Part shown: positions 40,200 through 51,718 of the stretch, one piece after another
Numbering within the stretch: the stretch's first letter is position 1
Layout of the letters: each line of letters starts with the position of its first letter
DNA from: an uncultured Pelagibacteraceae bacterium
GTDB lineage: Bacteria; Pseudomonadota; Alphaproteobacteria; Pelagibacterales; Pelagibacteraceae
Length of the DNA stretch: 64,000 bases
Reading direction: 5' to 3'
Assembly (NCBI GenBank): GCA_902538495.1
Contig: CACBFJ010000005.1
Span: forward strand, 20,169-84,168
Notes under the pieces: model-generated
The model's database searches: none
Seen by the model: only the letters and a program-made list of their open reading frames with translations
Told to the model about the DNA's origin: nothing
Program-made: the position numbers and the translations under genes

Positions 40200-41378
40200 T
40201 TAATTTAAAGCTTTTATACCAGGAAGGTCTTTTCCTTCAAGATATTCTAAAAAAGCTCCACCAGCAGTTGAAACAAAATTGAAATTATCTATTGCGTTCA
40301 TTTGATTTAAAACTGCTATTGTATCTCCTCCTCCAGCAATAGAATAAATTTGATTTTTTTTATTTTTTTCAATGATTTTTTTTGTAATTTCATAACAACC
40401 ATTTGCGAAGTTTGGATTTTCAAAATATCCTGCCGGTCCATTCCATAAGATTGTTTCACTTTCCTCGATTATATCTTTAATTTTTTTTATTGTTTTTGGT
40501 CCTATATCTAAAATTAAGTCATCATTAGAAACTTCATTAAGTTCTTTGATTATTGCTATGTCATCCATACTTTTTCCCACTACAACATCTTCTGGATAAC
40601 TGATTAAACAAGAATTTTTTTTTGCTGTTTCAAAAATCTCATCTATTGCTGATTTACAGTTCTTCTCTTTTAATGATTTTCCAATTGGATTACCCACGTA
40701 ATTTAAAATATTGTTTGCCATCGCTCCAACAATTACAATATTATCAAACTTAGGTATTAAGTTTCTAATTAGACCTATTTTTGTAGATATTTTAGCTCCA
40801 CCAATAATACAAGTAACTGGTTTTTTTATTTCTGTAGTTATCTTTTTTAGTGCACTTATTTCTGTTTCAAGTTGTAAGCCTGCAAATGAGGGTAAAAATT
40901 TGGTTATTTTGCTAATAGAAGCGTGAGCTCTATGTGAGCAAGAAAAAGCATCGTTAACAAATATATCTGCTAGTTCTGCTAAATTTTTTGAGAAATTCGT
41001 ATCATTATTTTCCTCCTCTTTATAAAATCTTATGTTTTCTAAAAAAATTATCTTATCATTAGAGTTTTTAAACAATTCATCTTTCTTTATTTTATAAATA
41101 TTTTCCTTAACTAATTTAATTTTTTGATCAGTCTTTTCCTCTAAATTTTTGCAAATTGGTTTTAAAGATAGATCACTATTTATTTTTCCTTTGGGTCGTC
41201 CGACATGTGAGATTATTAAAATTTTGGATTTTTTTTTAATGAGGAAATTTATGACAGGCAAGATCTTGTTAATTCTTGTCTCATCGGTAATCACTTGATT
41301 TTTGAGGGGCACATTTAAGTCTAGTCTTAACAATACAACTTTGCCTTCGAGATTTTCTTGATCTTTTATATATCTCAT
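40200..41378 (-). CDS. pgk: phosphoglycerate kinase
   Basis: LLRLDLNVPLKN, SHVGRPKG, VNDAFSCSHRAHAS, WNGPAGYFE. Confidence 0.96.
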   Translation of the reverse strand: MRYIKDQENLEGKVVLLRLDLNVPLKNQVITDETRINKILPVINFLIKKKSKILIISHVGRPKGKINSDLSLKPICKNLEEKTDQKIKLVKENIYKIKKDELFKNSNDKIIFLENIRFYKEEENNDTNFSKNLAELADIFVNDAFSCSHRAHASISKITKFLPSFAGLQLETEISALKKITTEIKKPVTCIIGGAKISTKIGLIRNLIPKFDNIVIVGAMANNILNYVGNPIGKSLKEKNCKSAIDEIFETAKKNSCLISYPEDVVVGKSMDDIAIIKELNEVSNDDLILDIGPKTIKKIKDIIEESETILWNGPAGYFENPNFANGCYEITKKIIEKNKKNQIYSIAGGGDTIAVLNQMNAIDNFNFVSTAGGAFLEYLEGKDLPGIKALN

Positions 41379-42379
41379 TAAGAAATTTTACGAAGGTGTT
41401 CCGCAATATCACACATCCTATTAGAAAAACCCCACTCGTTATCATACCAAGCTGAAATTTTACCCATGTTTTTTCCTATTACGTTCGTTAAACTACCATC
41501 AATAATCGACGAAGCAGGATTATGATTGAAATCTATAGATACAAGCTTTTCTTTTGTAAATTCAAGAACTTTATTTTTTTTACTAAAACTTTGAAATACT
41601 GAATTTATTTTTTTGATACTCAAATCTTTTTTCGTACAAAATACAAGTTCAATTAAAGAAACATTTGGTGTTGGCACCCTCATTGCCACTCCTTCTAATT
41701 TACCTTTAAGAGAAGGAATTATTTCGCCGATTGTCTTTGAAGCACCAGTTGAAGTTGGAACAATAGACTGGCTAGCAGATCTTGCTCTTCTTGGATCTTT
41801 ATGAGAATTGTCTAAAATTCTTTGATCACTTGTGAATGAGTGAATAGTAGTCATAAAACCTTTTTCAATTTCAAAATTTTTATTTAAAATAAAAGCTACA
41901 GGGGCAAGACAATTAGTTGTGCATGATGCAGCAGAAATTATTTTATCATTTTTTCTCAATTCTAACTCATTTACTCCGAAAACAATTGTTTTATCTGCAT
42001 TTTTACATGGCGCAGAAACAATAACTTTTTTTGCCCCATTTTTTAGATGAGGTTCCAATTTATCCTTAGAGTTAAATTTACCAGTGCATTCAAAAACATA
42101 CTCCACACCATATTTTTTCCAATCAATATTATTTAAATTGGTTTCTTGGGTAAAAGAAATTTTATTATTATTAATAATTAAGTTTCTTTCATCAAAATTT
42201 ATCTCTGCATTAAATTTTCCATGAATGGAGTCATGTTTTAAAAGTTTTGAGCTGGCTTCTGAGTCTGTTCTATTATTTATATGTTTGATCTCTATATTTT
42301 TGTAATTATTTTCAATAATTGAACGAATAATCATTCTTCCTATTCTACCTAATCCATTTATTCCAACTTTTATTCTCAT
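41378..42379 (-). CDS. gap: glyceraldehyde-3-phosphate dehydrogenase
   Basis: [43 protein letters not shown]. Confidence 0.97.
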   Translation of the reverse strand: MRIKVGINGLGRIGRMIIRSIIENNYKNIEIKHINNRTDSEASSKLLKHDSIHGKFNAEINFDERNLIINNNKISFTQETNLNNIDWKKYGVEYVFECTGKFNSKDKLEPHLKNGAKKVIVSAPCKNADKTIVFGVNELELRKNDKIISAASCTTNCLAPVAFILNKNFEIEKGFMTTIHSFTSDQRILDNSHKDPRRARSASQSIVPTSTGASKTIGEIIPSLKGKLEGVAMRVPTPNVSLIELVFCTKKDLSIKKINSVFQSFSKKNKVLEFTKEKLVSIDFNHNPASSIIDGSLTNVIGKNMGKISAWYDNEWGFSNRMCDIAEHLRKIS

Positions 42380-44379
42380 AACTTCTCTTTAATTTTTTTA
42401 ATTATATTTTCACTGCTTATACCGAAATGGTTATAAATATCTTTATATGGAGCGCTTTTTCCAAAATCATCAATTCCAAAATTTAAACCATTGTAGCTTG
42501 TATATTTCTTCCAATAACTTGTTTCAGAGGCCTCTATAGACACAACAAGGTTTGTTTCTGATAAAATTTCATTTTTGTAGCCTTCGCTTTGTTGATCAAA
42601 TAATTCGTGAGAAGGCATTGATATTATTTTTGAATAGATACCATCTGTGGCTAATTTATGACCAACTTCACTTGCCAAACTAGTTTCTGATCCCGTTGCT
42701 ATAATTGTAACTTGTATATCATCATTTGTTCTAAAAATTTCATAAGCACCTAATGCAGACATATTTTTTGTTGAATTTTTAATTCGTACGGGTTTTATTG
42801 CCTGTCTTGTTAGAGCAATCACACTCGGTGTATTTTTACTTTCTAATGCTAATTGCCAACATTCAAAAGTTTCAATAAGGTCAGATGGCCTAAAAACATT
42901 TAAATTAGGAATGGACCTTAAACTTGCTAATTGTTCAACAGGCTGATGAGTCGGACCATCTTCACCAAGCCCAATAGAATCATGGGTAAAAACATATATG
43001 ACTTTTTGTTTCATCATAGCCGCAAGTCTAATTGATGGCTTACAATAATCGCTAAATATTAAAAAAGTCCCACCATATGGTATTAGACCACTATGAAGCG
43101 AAATACCATTCATGACTCCACACATGGCATGCTCCCTTACTCCGTAATGAATATAGTTTCCAGAGAAATCACCTGACTTTATAATTTTATGATTTTTAGT
43201 TTTTGTGTTGTTTGAACCAGCTAAGTCAGCTGACCCGCCTATTAAATCTGGAAGTTTTGATACAATCTCCAAGAATTTTTCAGAGCACTTTCTTGTTGCC
43301 ATTGGCTCTAGACTTTTTAAATATTCTGTTTTTGCTTTTTCTATAGATTCGATGATACTATTTTTTTTTAGATTATATTCTGTTGGATAATTTTTTTTAA
43401 ATTTATTAGATATTGACCATCCTGACCAAACTAATTTTTTAAGCTTCTTACTTAAAATTTTTTCGTTTTTTTCTGCTTTTTTAAATGCTCTTTTACCGAT
43501 TAATTTCCACTCATTTAATAATTTTTTTGGAATTTCAAAAGGATTGTGACTCCAGTTTAATTTTTTTCTTACTAATTTTATTTCATCATCACCCAGCGGA
43601 CTGCCATGTGAAGATGCTTTACCACCTTTGTTTGGAGATCCATAACCAATTATAGTTTTGCATGAAATAGCTATAGGTCTTTTTGATTTTTGAGCCTTTT
43701 TAAGGGCTTTCGATATTTCTTTATAATCATGCCCATTAATTTTAATATAATCCCAACCATAACTTTGAAATCTTTTTTCATGATTGTCAGAAACTGCTAA
43801 GTTTGTGGGACCATCAATTGAAATAGAATTATTATCGAAAAGCATAATAAGATTCTTTAATTTGAGGTGTCCAGCTAAACTCAAAGCCTCATGGCTAATC
43901 CCTTCCATTAAACACCCATCACCTGCAATTACATAAGTTTTATGGTCAATAATTTTTTTTCCAATTTTTTTTTTTAAAATTTCTTCTGAAATAGCAAATC
44001 CAACTGCATTAGATATCCCTTGACCCAAAGGACCTGTGGTCGTCTCAATGCCAGTATTAGGGTGATATTCGGGATGACCTGCACAAATTGAATTTAATTG
44101 ACGAAAATTTTTTATATCATTTAAAGAAACACTTTTATAACCAGTGAGATAAAGAAGTGAATAAAGCAACATTGATCCATGACCAGCAGAGAGAACAAAT
44201 CTGTCTCTATTTACCCAACTAGGGTTATTTGGGTTAAAATTTAAAAAATCTTTAAATAAAACTGTTACCACATCGGCCATACCCATAGGCATTCCTGGAT
44301 GACCCGAGTTGGCTTTTTGTACAGCATCAATTGATAAAAATCGAATGCAATTAGCTAATTCCCTGTATTGTTTACTCAA
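42376..44379 (-). CDS. tkt: transketolase
   Basis: [54 protein letters not shown]. Confidence 0.97.
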   Translation of the reverse strand: MSKQYRELANCIRFLSIDAVQKANSGHPGMPMGMADVVTVLFKDFLNFNPNNPSWVNRDRFVLSAGHGSMLLYSLLYLTGYKSVSLNDIKNFRQLNSICAGHPEYHPNTGIETTTGPLGQGISNAVGFAISEEILKKKIGKKIIDHKTYVIAGDGCLMEGISHEALSLAGHLKLKNLIMLFDNNSISIDGPTNLAVSDNHEKRFQSYGWDYIKINGHDYKEISKALKKAQKSKRPIAISCKTIIGYGSPNKGGKASSHGSPLGDDEIKLVRKKLNWSHNPFEIPKKLLNEWKLIGKRAFKKAEKNEKILSKKLKKLVWSGWSISNKFKKNYPTEYNLKKNSIIESIEKAKTEYLKSLEPMATRKCSEKFLEIVSKLPDLIGGSADLAGSNNTKTKNHKIIKSGDFSGNYIHYGVREHAMCGVMNGISLHSGLIPYGGTFLIFSDYCKPSIRLAAMMKQKVIYVFTHDSIGLGEDGPTHQPVEQLASLRSIPNLNVFRPSDLIETFECWQLALESKNTPSVIALTRQAIKPVRIKNSTKNMSALGAYEIFRTNDDIQVTIIATGSETSLASEVGHKLATDGIYSKIISMPSHELFDQQSEGYKNEILSETNLVVSIEASETSYWKKYTSYNGLNFGIDDFGKSAPYKDIYNHFGISSENIIKKIKEKL

Positions 44380-44432
44380 AATTATCCTGTCTAGACTAAG
44401 AAGATTCTATTTAATAATATAAGTATATATAT

Positions 44433-44756
44433 ATGAATTTTTTTAGTGAAAAAGAAAAAAAGTTAAATGAGGCCTTAACAAAATTAAAAAATTTAAATCT
44501 CAATGATCCAAATATAAATAAAAATATTGAAAATCTTAAGGATCAAAAAAATCAATTAGAAATTGAAAAAAAAGAACTGGAGAAAAAATACACTTCTTTA
44601 GTTGATGAGCATAATGAATTATCGAGGAAATTATATGAATTTGAGAGACAAGAAAAAATTGAAAAACAAAAACAATTAAATTTTTCAGAAAAAATTGATG
44701 AATTAAATCAAGAAACAGATATTTTGTTAAACGAAATAGATGAATGGCAAACGTAA
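44433..44756 (+). CDS. coiled-coil hypothetical protein (DUF4164-like)
   Basis: Heptad-rich 107-aa ORF directly upstream of zapA. Confidence 0.6.
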   Translation: MNFFSEKEKKLNEALTKLKNLNLNDPNINKNIENLKDQKNQLEIEKKELEKKYTSLVDEHNELSRKLYEFERQEKIEKQKQLNFSEKIDELNQETDILLNEIDEWQT

Positions 44757-45187
44757 GTATTAAATTTAACGGTAAAGAATTTCTACTCTCTTGTGAAGAT
44801 GGACAAGAAGAACAATTGGAAGAATTATTAATCCAATTAAATCAAAAGTTTAACAAACTTAAAAACAACCTTGGTAATTTAGGCGAAAATAAACTTTTAA
44901 TTATTACCGCCGTTAAAATTATGGATGAATACTATGAGACACAAAAAAAAGTAGAGCAAAAAAAAAAGGAGCTTAATGATTTGTCGAATAAGTTTAAAGA
45001 ACTTAAATCCTTAATATATGAATATAGAGATAAGAAGGAAAATGAAATTAGTAAGTTAAATACAAAGCATATTCATTTAAAAAACGAAATTGAGCTGAGT
45101 CAACAAAGTTATGAAAAATTAATTGATGAGGCCACGAATGAAATTTCAAATTTTGTAAAAAAAGCAAACTTAGAAAATTTGTCTTAA
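44744..45187 (+). CDS. zapA: cell division protein ZapA
   Basis: NVSIKFNGKEFLLSCEDGQEEQLEEL...LLIITAVKIMDEY. Confidence 0.82.
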   Translation: MANVSIKFNGKEFLLSCEDGQEEQLEELLIQLNQKFNKLKNNLGNLGENKLLIITAVKIMDEYYETQKKVEQKKKELNDLSNKFKELKSLIYEYRDKKENEISKLNTKHIHLKNEIELSQQSYEKLIDEATNEISNFVKKANLENLS

Positions 45188-45192
45188 ATTTT

Positions 45193-45738
45193 GTGAAAAA
45201 ATCTCAAATTAGAAAAAAATTTTTAAAACTTAGAGAAAATAAGTTACAAAAAGTTAAATCAATTAATCATAATGTTATTATCAAGCTTTTAAAAAAAAAA
45301 GGAATAAAAGGAAAAATAGTTGGAGGATATTACCCTTACAATAACGAGTTGGATTGTATTCAAATTTTGGAAAAATTAGAAAAGAAAAATTACATTATTT
45401 CTTTACCAAAAATAAAAAAAAACTTTCAAATGGATTTTATTCAATGGAGCTCCAAAGAGCCATTGGTTATAAATAAATTTGGTATACCAGAGCCAAGTAA
45501 TGGCAAAATAAAATTTCCAGATATATTGTTAATACCCTTATTGAGTTTTGATAAAAAATTAAACAGAGTAGGTTATGGGGGCGGTTTTTACGATAGATAT
45601 ATCCACAGAATAAAAAGAAAAAAAAAAACACTTCTTATTGGACTGGCGTACTCTTTTCAAAAAGTTAAAAGTATTCCTCTTAACAGATATGACAAAAAAC
45701 TTGATTTTGTAGTGACAGAAAAAAAAATTATAGAATGA
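45193..45738 (+). CDS. fthC: 5-formyltetrahydrofolate cyclo-ligase
   Basis: YYPYNNELDCIQIL, NRVGYGGGFYDRYI; GTG start, downstream of zapA as expected. Confidence 0.88.
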   Translation: MKKSQIRKKFLKLRENKLQKVKSINHNVIIKLLKKKGIKGKIVGGYYPYNNELDCIQILEKLEKKNYIISLPKIKKNFQMDFIQWSSKEPLVINKFGIPEPSNGKIKFPDILLIPLLSFDKKLNRVGYGGGFYDRYIHRIKRKKKTLLIGLAYSFQKVKSIPLNRYDKKLDFVVTEKKIIE

Positions 45739-46538
45739 GAATATTATTTTTAGGTGATGTTGTAGGTAGTTCAGGATGTTCAAAATTAGTTGAAAATCTT
45801 CCTTCTCAAAAAAAACAAAGAGAGATCGATTTCGTAATTGTAAATGGGGAAAATGCAGACGAAAGTGGGGTTGGTCTAACACAAAAAATTTGTGAAAAAT
45901 TCTTCTCAAGTGGAGTTGACGTAATTACGAGTGGGAATCATATTTGGGATCAAAAAGATATAATGAAATTCATTGAAAATGAAAAAAGAATACTGAGACC
46001 AAAAAATTTTTTTGAACCCTCTCCAGGAAAAGGGTTTGAAATTTTTATGACCGTTAATAATTTTAAAATTGGAGTTTTAAATTTAATTGGAAATGTTTTT
46101 ATGAAAAAAAGTAATGATGTTTTTGAAGCAGCAAATCAATTTATTAATAAGTTTAAACTGAAAGAGGATTTTGATTTTTTAGTCGTTGATTTTCATGGAG
46201 AAATTACAAGTGAGAAAAATGCAATTGGACATTTTTTCGATGGTAAGGCTTCGCTTGTGGTAGGCACACACACTCATATACCAACTAATGATGCAAGAAT
46301 TTTACAAAACGGTACTGCATATCAAACTGATGCAGGGATGTGTGGTGATTATGATTCAGTAATTGGGATGAACAAAAATAACTCATTAAACAGATTTACG
46401 AAAAAAGACTCTGTAAAACATTTTCCAGCAAATGGAGATTCTACTTTATGCGGAGTAATTGTTGAGTGTAACACAGAAACTGGTTTAGCTAATAAAGTTG
46501 AAAGTTATATTTTTGGAGAGCAATTAAAAAATAATTGA
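45735..46538 (+). CDS. YmdB-family metallophosphoesterase
   Basis: RILFLGDVVGSSG, IVNGENADESGVGLT, TSGNHIWDQKD, VGTHTHIPTND. Confidence 0.93.
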   Translation: MRILFLGDVVGSSGCSKLVENLPSQKKQREIDFVIVNGENADESGVGLTQKICEKFFSSGVDVITSGNHIWDQKDIMKFIENEKRILRPKNFFEPSPGKGFEIFMTVNNFKIGVLNLIGNVFMKKSNDVFEAANQFINKFKLKEDFDFLVVDFHGEITSEKNAIGHFFDGKASLVVGTHTHIPTNDARILQNGTAYQTDAGMCGDYDSVIGMNKNNSLNRFTKKDSVKHFPANGDSTLCGVIVECNTETGLANKVESYIFGEQLKNN

Positions 46539-46541
46539 TTT

Positions 46542-47264
46542 ATGGCCGGACATTCACATTGGGCAGGTATTAAACATAAAAAAGGGAAGGCAGATAAGGA
46601 AAGATCTAAATTATTCTCTAAGTTATCAAAAGAAATCACTGTTGCTGCAAAACTGGGAGATAAAGATCCAAATATGAATCCAAGATTAAGATCAGCCATA
46701 CAAGCAGCAAGATCTGCCAATATGCCTAAAGATAATATTGAGCGAGCTATTAATAAATCATCATTAAATAATAGTTCGAATTTTGAAAATTTAAGATATG
46801 AGGGTTTTGGACCAAATAAAGTTGCTGTTATTGTAGAAACATTAACAGATAACAAAAATAGGACAGCGTCAAATATAAGAACTATTTTTCAAAAATCTGG
46901 AGGTAGTCTTGGAACACAAGGCTCAGCATCTCATAATTTTACTCAACTGGGTGTCATAAAAATTGATAAAAATGAAATTTCAGAAGAAAAAATTTTAGAT
47001 TTAGCTATTGAAGCAGGTGCGGATGAATGTAAATCAAATACAGAATTACATGAAATTCAATGTTCAGTAGTCAATATATATAATATTAAAAAAGAGTTAG
47101 AGAAAAAAATTAGTAATTTTATATCTACTGGAATAGAATGGGTTCCACTAAACAATGTACAAATTCCAAAAGAAGATCATGAAATTTTAATAAATTTTTT
47201 TGTTTCATTGGAGGATGATGATGATGTTCAAAACGTATATTCAAATGCTGAATTTTTAAACTAA
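46542..47264 (+). CDS. YebC/PmpR family transcriptional regulator
   Basis: MAGHSHWAGIKHKKGKADKERSKLFSKLSKEI, MPKDNIERAI. Confidence 0.96.
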   Translation: MAGHSHWAGIKHKKGKADKERSKLFSKLSKEITVAAKLGDKDPNMNPRLRSAIQAARSANMPKDNIERAINKSSLNNSSNFENLRYEGFGPNKVAVIVETLTDNKNRTASNIRTIFQKSGGSLGTQGSASHNFTQLGVIKIDKNEISEEKILDLAIEAGADECKSNTELHEIQCSVVNIYNIKKELEKKISNFISTGIEWVPLNNVQIPKEDHEILINFFVSLEDDDDVQNVYSNAEFLN

Positions 47265-47267
47265 GTT

Positions 47268-47762
47268 ATGTTAATAATTGGTATAGATCCCGGTGTCTCT
47301 GGTTCGATTTGCTTTCTTAAAGATGGAAAAATTTTAGATGTAATTGAAATGCCAGTCATGAATGAAGGAAAAAAAAACAAAAAGCAGGTTAATGGAGCTC
47401 AAATTTATAATGAAATTACTAAAAAGATTAATAGCAATCCTGAAACTAACACAAGAGTTGTGATAGAGCATGTTACAGCTATGCCAGGGCAAGGAGTAAC
47501 AAGTATGTTTAATTTCGGTCAGTCTTTTGGAGTTTTAAAGGGTATTTGTTCTGCAATGAGGTTACCCATGTTTTTTGTTAGACCAGCAAAATGGAAAAGA
47601 TATTTTAATCTGATCAATTCCGAAAAAGATGCTAGTCGAACAAGGGCTATTGAGATATTTCCAGATTTCTCATCACAGTTATCAAAAAAGAAAGATTCAA
47701 ATAAGGCTGATGCTATATTAATCGCCAGTTTTTATTATGAAACTTATAAAATTGAGGAATAA
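47268..47762 (+). CDS. RuvC-like Holliday junction resolvase, atypical
   Basis: IIGIDPGVSGSICFL, VVIEHVTAMPGQGVTSMFNFGQSFGVLKGI; position after yebC. Confidence 0.75.
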   Translation: MLIIGIDPGVSGSICFLKDGKILDVIEMPVMNEGKKNKKQVNGAQIYNEITKKINSNPETNTRVVIEHVTAMPGQGVTSMFNFGQSFGVLKGICSAMRLPMFFVRPAKWKRYFNLINSEKDASRTRAIEIFPDFSSQLSKKKDSNKADAILIASFYYETYKIEE

Positions 47763-47798
47763 ATCTCAAAAAATAAGTCAAAATCATGACACATTTAA

Positions 47799-48488
47799 GT
47801 GAAAGAAGCTGGTATGGAAGCTGATATATCATCTCAAGCAGTTGGACTAGCCTCAAGTGCTGATTTTTCATTAATGAATTTGTTCATTAGAGCAGATATT
47901 GTGGTTAAGTCAGTCATTTTAATACTTATCGCCTGCTCAATTTATTCATGGGCTGTAATATTCGAAAAATTTAAGCTTTTCAAAAAAATTAATAAATCTA
48001 CAGAAGAATTTGAAAATAAGTTTTGGAACTCTAAGTCTGCAGAAACTTTTTATAATAATCTACCTGCAACCACTGAAGATCCAATGGCTTTACTTTTTAG
48101 GGATGCGATGCAAAATTTACTAAAAAGAAGATCAAAAACTGATTTGAACATTCGAATGACAACATTGCTAGAGACTGGAATTGAAAAACAAGTCACCAAA
48201 ATTAGTAAAGGCTTTACTTTTTTAGCTACAGTTGGATCAACAGCTCCGTTTATAGGTCTTTTTGGAACTGTTTGGGGAATTATGAATTCATTTCAGTCTA
48301 TTGCGATTTCTCGAAACACAAGCTTAGCAATAGTTGCACCTGGAATAGCAGAAGCTCTTTTTGCGACTGCTTTAGGTTTATTGGCTGCTATACCAGCAGT
48401 AGTCGCCTATAATAAATTTAATAATGACTCAATTAAATATTCTCAGAGATTAGAAAATTTTTCTAAAAGATTTTTAACAATTATTTAA
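47799..48488 (+). CDS. tolQ: Tol-Pal system protein TolQ
   Basis: FTFLATVGSTAPFIGLFGTVWGIMNSF, VAPGIAEALFATALGLLAAIPAV. Confidence 0.95.
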   Translation: MKEAGMEADISSQAVGLASSADFSLMNLFIRADIVVKSVILILIACSIYSWAVIFEKFKLFKKINKSTEEFENKFWNSKSAETFYNNLPATTEDPMALLFRDAMQNLLKRRSKTDLNIRMTTLLETGIEKQVTKISKGFTFLATVGSTAPFIGLFGTVWGIMNSFQSIAISRNTSLAIVAPGIAEALFATALGLLAAIPAVVAYNKFNNDSIKYSQRLENFSKRFLTII

Positions 48489-48491
48489 TTA

Positions 48492-48908
48492 ATGGCTTTT
48501 AAATTTAATCGATCATCAAAAGAACCTATGAGTGAAATAAATGTTACACCGTTTGTAGATGTAATGCTTGTTCTTTTAATAATTTTTATGGTTACGGCTC
48601 CATTACTGACGGTTGGAGTGCAAGTTGATTTACCTGAAAGTTCTGCAGACTCACTTCCAGAGGAAGTTGAACCGTTGACGTTATCAATTAATTCTAAAGG
48701 AGAAATTTTCATACAAGAGTCGAAAGTAGAATATGAAAAAATCATCGCGAAGGTCTTAGCTGTCTCAAAAAATAGAACTGATACTCGAATTTATGTAAGG
48801 GGGGATAAAACTATAAATTATGGCAGAGTGCTTGAAATTATGGGTCTTTTATCTGGATCAGGTTTTACAAAAGTAGCTTTGATTTCAGAGCCATATAAGG
48901 AAAGGTAA
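48492..48908 (+). CDS. tolR: Tol-Pal system protein TolR
   Basis: MSEINVTPFVDVMLVLLIIFMVTAPLLTVGVQVDLP. Confidence 0.96.
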   Translation: MAFKFNRSSKEPMSEINVTPFVDVMLVLLIIFMVTAPLLTVGVQVDLPESSADSLPEEVEPLTLSINSKGEIFIQESKVEYEKIIAKVLAVSKNRTDTRIYVRGDKTINYGRVLEIMGLLSGSGFTKVALISEPYKER

Positions 48909-48912
48909 GAAA

Positions 48913-49722
48913 TTGAATAGGAGTGTAATAATATCCTCTGTTTTACATGCAGTATTTATATTTTTAACCGCAATGAGTTTGCCATTCTTAACAAAAAAAC
49001 CAATTGATCTTCCCCCAATTGTATCCATTGAGTTAATACAAATTACAGATAAAACAAATATTCCTTTTGCTCCTAAAGCAAAAAAGATTATTGAAGAGGT
49101 AAAAAAAAAAGAGGAAAAATTAGTATCTGAGCAAGCGCCACCTAAAAAAGTAAAAAAAATAAAACCTGACTCTGTTCCAATGCCTGATAATCTTGTGAAA
49201 AATGAAAAAGAAATTAAAGAGGATAAGCAAAATCCTGAGGTGGTAGACAATGAAGTTAAGCAAGTTTCAGAGTTTGAAAAGGATGAGCTTTTTGATCCGA
49301 ATAATATAGCAGCATTAATTGATAAATCAAAAGAGGAGACAGCTGAAACAACTAAGAAAGATGATAAAGTTACTCAAGATCAAAAAAGGAATGTTGAAAA
49401 TTCAAGTCTATCTCTAAGCGAGGAGGATGCTCTGAAGGCACAAATATTTGGATGCTGGAGTATACCTTTGGGTTTACCTTACAATGAGAATTTATTAGTA
49501 AGAATTAAATTGCAATTAAAGCGAGATGGTACAGTAGTTAAATCAGAGATTTTAGATCATGCAAGAATGAACAAACCTGGACAAGGTTTTTATAAAGTAT
49601 TAGCTGAAAGTGCACTTAGAGCTGTGAAATTATGTCAGCCACTAAGAGTTCCAACTACAGGTTATGAAAGATGGAAAGAATTACAACTAAACTTTGATGC
49701 GAGAGAAATGTTAGAAGGATAA
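48913..49722 (+). CDS. tolA: Tol-Pal system protein TolA
   Basis: N-terminal TM, Lys/Glu-rich linker, C-terminal CWSIPLG...VRIKLQLKRDG; TTG start; between tolR and tolB. Confidence 0.87.
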   Translation: MNRSVIISSVLHAVFIFLTAMSLPFLTKKPIDLPPIVSIELIQITDKTNIPFAPKAKKIIEEVKKKEEKLVSEQAPPKKVKKIKPDSVPMPDNLVKNEKEIKEDKQNPEVVDNEVKQVSEFEKDELFDPNNIAALIDKSKEETAETTKKDDKVTQDQKRNVENSSLSLSEEDALKAQIFGCWSIPLGLPYNENLLVRIKLQLKRDGTVVKSEILDHARMNKPGQGFYKVLAESALRAVKLCQPLRVPTTGYERWKELQLNFDAREMLEG

Positions 49723-49731
49723 TATATATTT

Positions 49732-51075
49732 ATGAGAATTTTAATACATATTATAATCTATTTAGTTTTAATTCCCTCTAAGAGTTTTGGGCTGATTGAA
49801 GTTGATATTACTAGAGGGAATCTAGACCCACTCCCAATTGCAGTTTCACCTTTATCGATTGATGAAAATTCAAGGCAAAATTTCGAAAAAATTTTAAAAA
49901 AAAGAAATATTGGTGAAGAAATCTCAAAGATAATTGAGATAAATTTAAAAACATCTGGACTTTTTAATCCACTAAATAAAGATGCATTTTTACAAGCACC
50001 TGACATCGCAAATTTAAAACCAAGATTTGAAGATTGGAATTTAATTAAGGCTCAGGCATTAATTACAGGAAAAGTTAGCTACATAGATGAAAAGTTACGA
50101 GTTGAATTTAGACTTTGGGACGTACTTGCTGGAAAAGAAATGGTTGCACTGGCTTTTACAACTGTACCAACAAATTGGAGAAGAGTTGGACACATTATAA
50201 CTGATAAAATTTATCAGAGATTGACAGGAGAAAAAGGCTATTTTGATACAAGAATAATTTATGTTGCAGAAGAAGGTCCAAAAACAAAACGTATTAAAAA
50301 ATTAGCCATAATGGATCAAGATGGGGCAAATAATAAATTTTTAACTTTGGGTAATGAACTTGTTTTGACACCTAGATTTAACCCAACTAGCCAAATGGTG
50401 ACTTATCTTTCTTATTTCAGAAATTTACCTAGAGTATATCTTTTAGATATTGAGACAGGTACGCAGGAAGTTGTGGGTGATTTTCCTGGAATGACTTTTG
50501 CTCCACGATTTTCTCCGGATGGAAAAAAAATTATCATGAGTTTTGCGAAAGATGGTAATTCGGAAATTTATACTATGGATTTAGAAAATCGTATTGTAGA
50601 AAAAATTACAAATCATCCTTCAATTGATACTTCTCCTTCTTTTTCTCCAGACGGAAAATTTATTTGTTTTAATTCTGATAGAAGTGGTTATCAGCAAATC
50701 TATGTGATGAAAAGCGATGGGAGCAATGTTAAAAGAATTTCATTTGGCAAAGGTCTATACGGAACCCCTGTTTGGTCACCTAGAGGTGACTTAATAGCAT
50801 TTACAAAACTTCATAAGGGTAAATTTTATATTGGCGTTATGAGAGTAGATGGAAGCGGGGAAAGACTTTTGACTGAAAATTTTTATCAAGAAGCACCATC
50901 TTGGTCGCCTAATGGAAGAGTTTTAATATTTTATAGAGAGACTAAAACCGATGCTAAAGGGGAGGGATTTTCTGCCAAATTATGGTCCATTGATTTGACG
51001 GGCTATAATGAGAGAATGGTAAAAACCCCTACAGATGCTTCTGACCCATCATGGTCATCATTATTAAGCAATTAA
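49732..51075 (+). CDS. tolB: Tol-Pal system beta-propeller protein TolB
   Basis: Repeated FSPDGK/WSPRGD/WSPNGR propeller motifs, [14 protein letters not shown]. Confidence 0.95.
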   Translation: MRILIHIIIYLVLIPSKSFGLIEVDITRGNLDPLPIAVSPLSIDENSRQNFEKILKKRNIGEEISKIIEINLKTSGLFNPLNKDAFLQAPDIANLKPRFEDWNLIKAQALITGKVSYIDEKLRVEFRLWDVLAGKEMVALAFTTVPTNWRRVGHIITDKIYQRLTGEKGYFDTRIIYVAEEGPKTKRIKKLAIMDQDGANNKFLTLGNELVLTPRFNPTSQMVTYLSYFRNLPRVYLLDIETGTQEVVGDFPGMTFAPRFSPDGKKIIMSFAKDGNSEIYTMDLENRIVEKITNHPSIDTSPSFSPDGKFICFNSDRSGYQQIYVMKSDGSNVKRISFGKGLYGTPVWSPRGDLIAFTKLHKGKFYIGVMRVDGSGERLLTENFYQEAPSWSPNGRVLIFYRETKTDAKGEGFSAKLWSIDLTGYNERMVKTPTDASDPSWSSLLSN

Positions 51076-51160
51076 TCCAATTTAGCTTGATTTTTTAACT
51101 TGAAACCTCTAATTAGTTGTGAAAAAGTCATGAATAAGAAATATTGATCAAGGAGCAATA

Positions 51161-51640
51161 ATGAAATTAAACAAAATTCTTAGAAACACTTTATTAATAG
51201 TTTTTGCATGTTTTGCATTGTCTGCATGTGCAACATCTAAAAAAACTTCAGGTCAAATGCAAGGAGATGTTTATACTGGGACAGATACTGTTGAGTATTT
51301 AGCATCTGGAGTTCCTGATAGAGTATTTTTTGCAACCAATGAGTCAGTTTTGACAACAGCATCAAGAGAGACTTTAAGAAAACAAGCTGCCTACTTAAGA
51401 AAAAATTCAAAAATCACAATTGTGCTTGAAGGTCACGCAGATGAAAGGGGCACAAGAGAGTACAACTTAGCTCTTGGTGAAAGAAGAGCAAATGCTGCTA
51501 AAGATTATTTGATGACATATGGAATTTCTTCTAACAGAATTTCAGTCTTAAGCTATGGAAAAGAAAGACCAGTTGACTCAGGTTCTAACCCCTTAGCATG
51601 GTCGAAAAATAGAAGATCAGTAACAGTAAAAGCAAACTAG
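51161..51640 (+). CDS. pal: peptidoglycan-associated lipoprotein Pal
   Basis: Lipobox LSACAT; OmpA-type LEGHADERGTREYNLALGERRANAAKDYL. Confidence 0.96.
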   Translation: MKLNKILRNTLLIVFACFALSACATSKKTSGQMQGDVYTGTDTVEYLASGVPDRVFFATNESVLTTASRETLRKQAAYLRKNSKITIVLEGHADERGTREYNLALGERRANAAKDYLMTYGISSNRISVLSYGKERPVDSGSNPLAWSKNRRSVTVKAN

Positions 51641-51652
51641 TTTTTTAATTTA

Positions 51653-51690
51653 AGACCTTTGAACACAACATGTTCAAGGGTCTTTTTTTT
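51653..51690 (+). terminator. Rho-independent terminator downstream of pal
   Basis: AGACCTTTGAACA...TGTTCAAGGGTCT inverted repeat followed by T8. Confidence 0.88.
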
Positions 51691-51718
51691 GCCATTATTT
51701 TAATAATAACCTTTACTA

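Noticed and set aside
39358-40208. Plus-strand ORFs opposite the aldolase gene
   Set aside because: Antisense to a clear class I aldolase; no independent support
45559-46855. 116-aa minus-strand ORFs at 45559-45909 and 46505-46855
   Set aside because: Overlap confidently assigned fthC/YmdB and YebC genes; no recognisable motifs
48485-49250. Minus-strand ORFs antisense to tolR and tolA
   Set aside because: Shadow ORFs of well-supported tol genes
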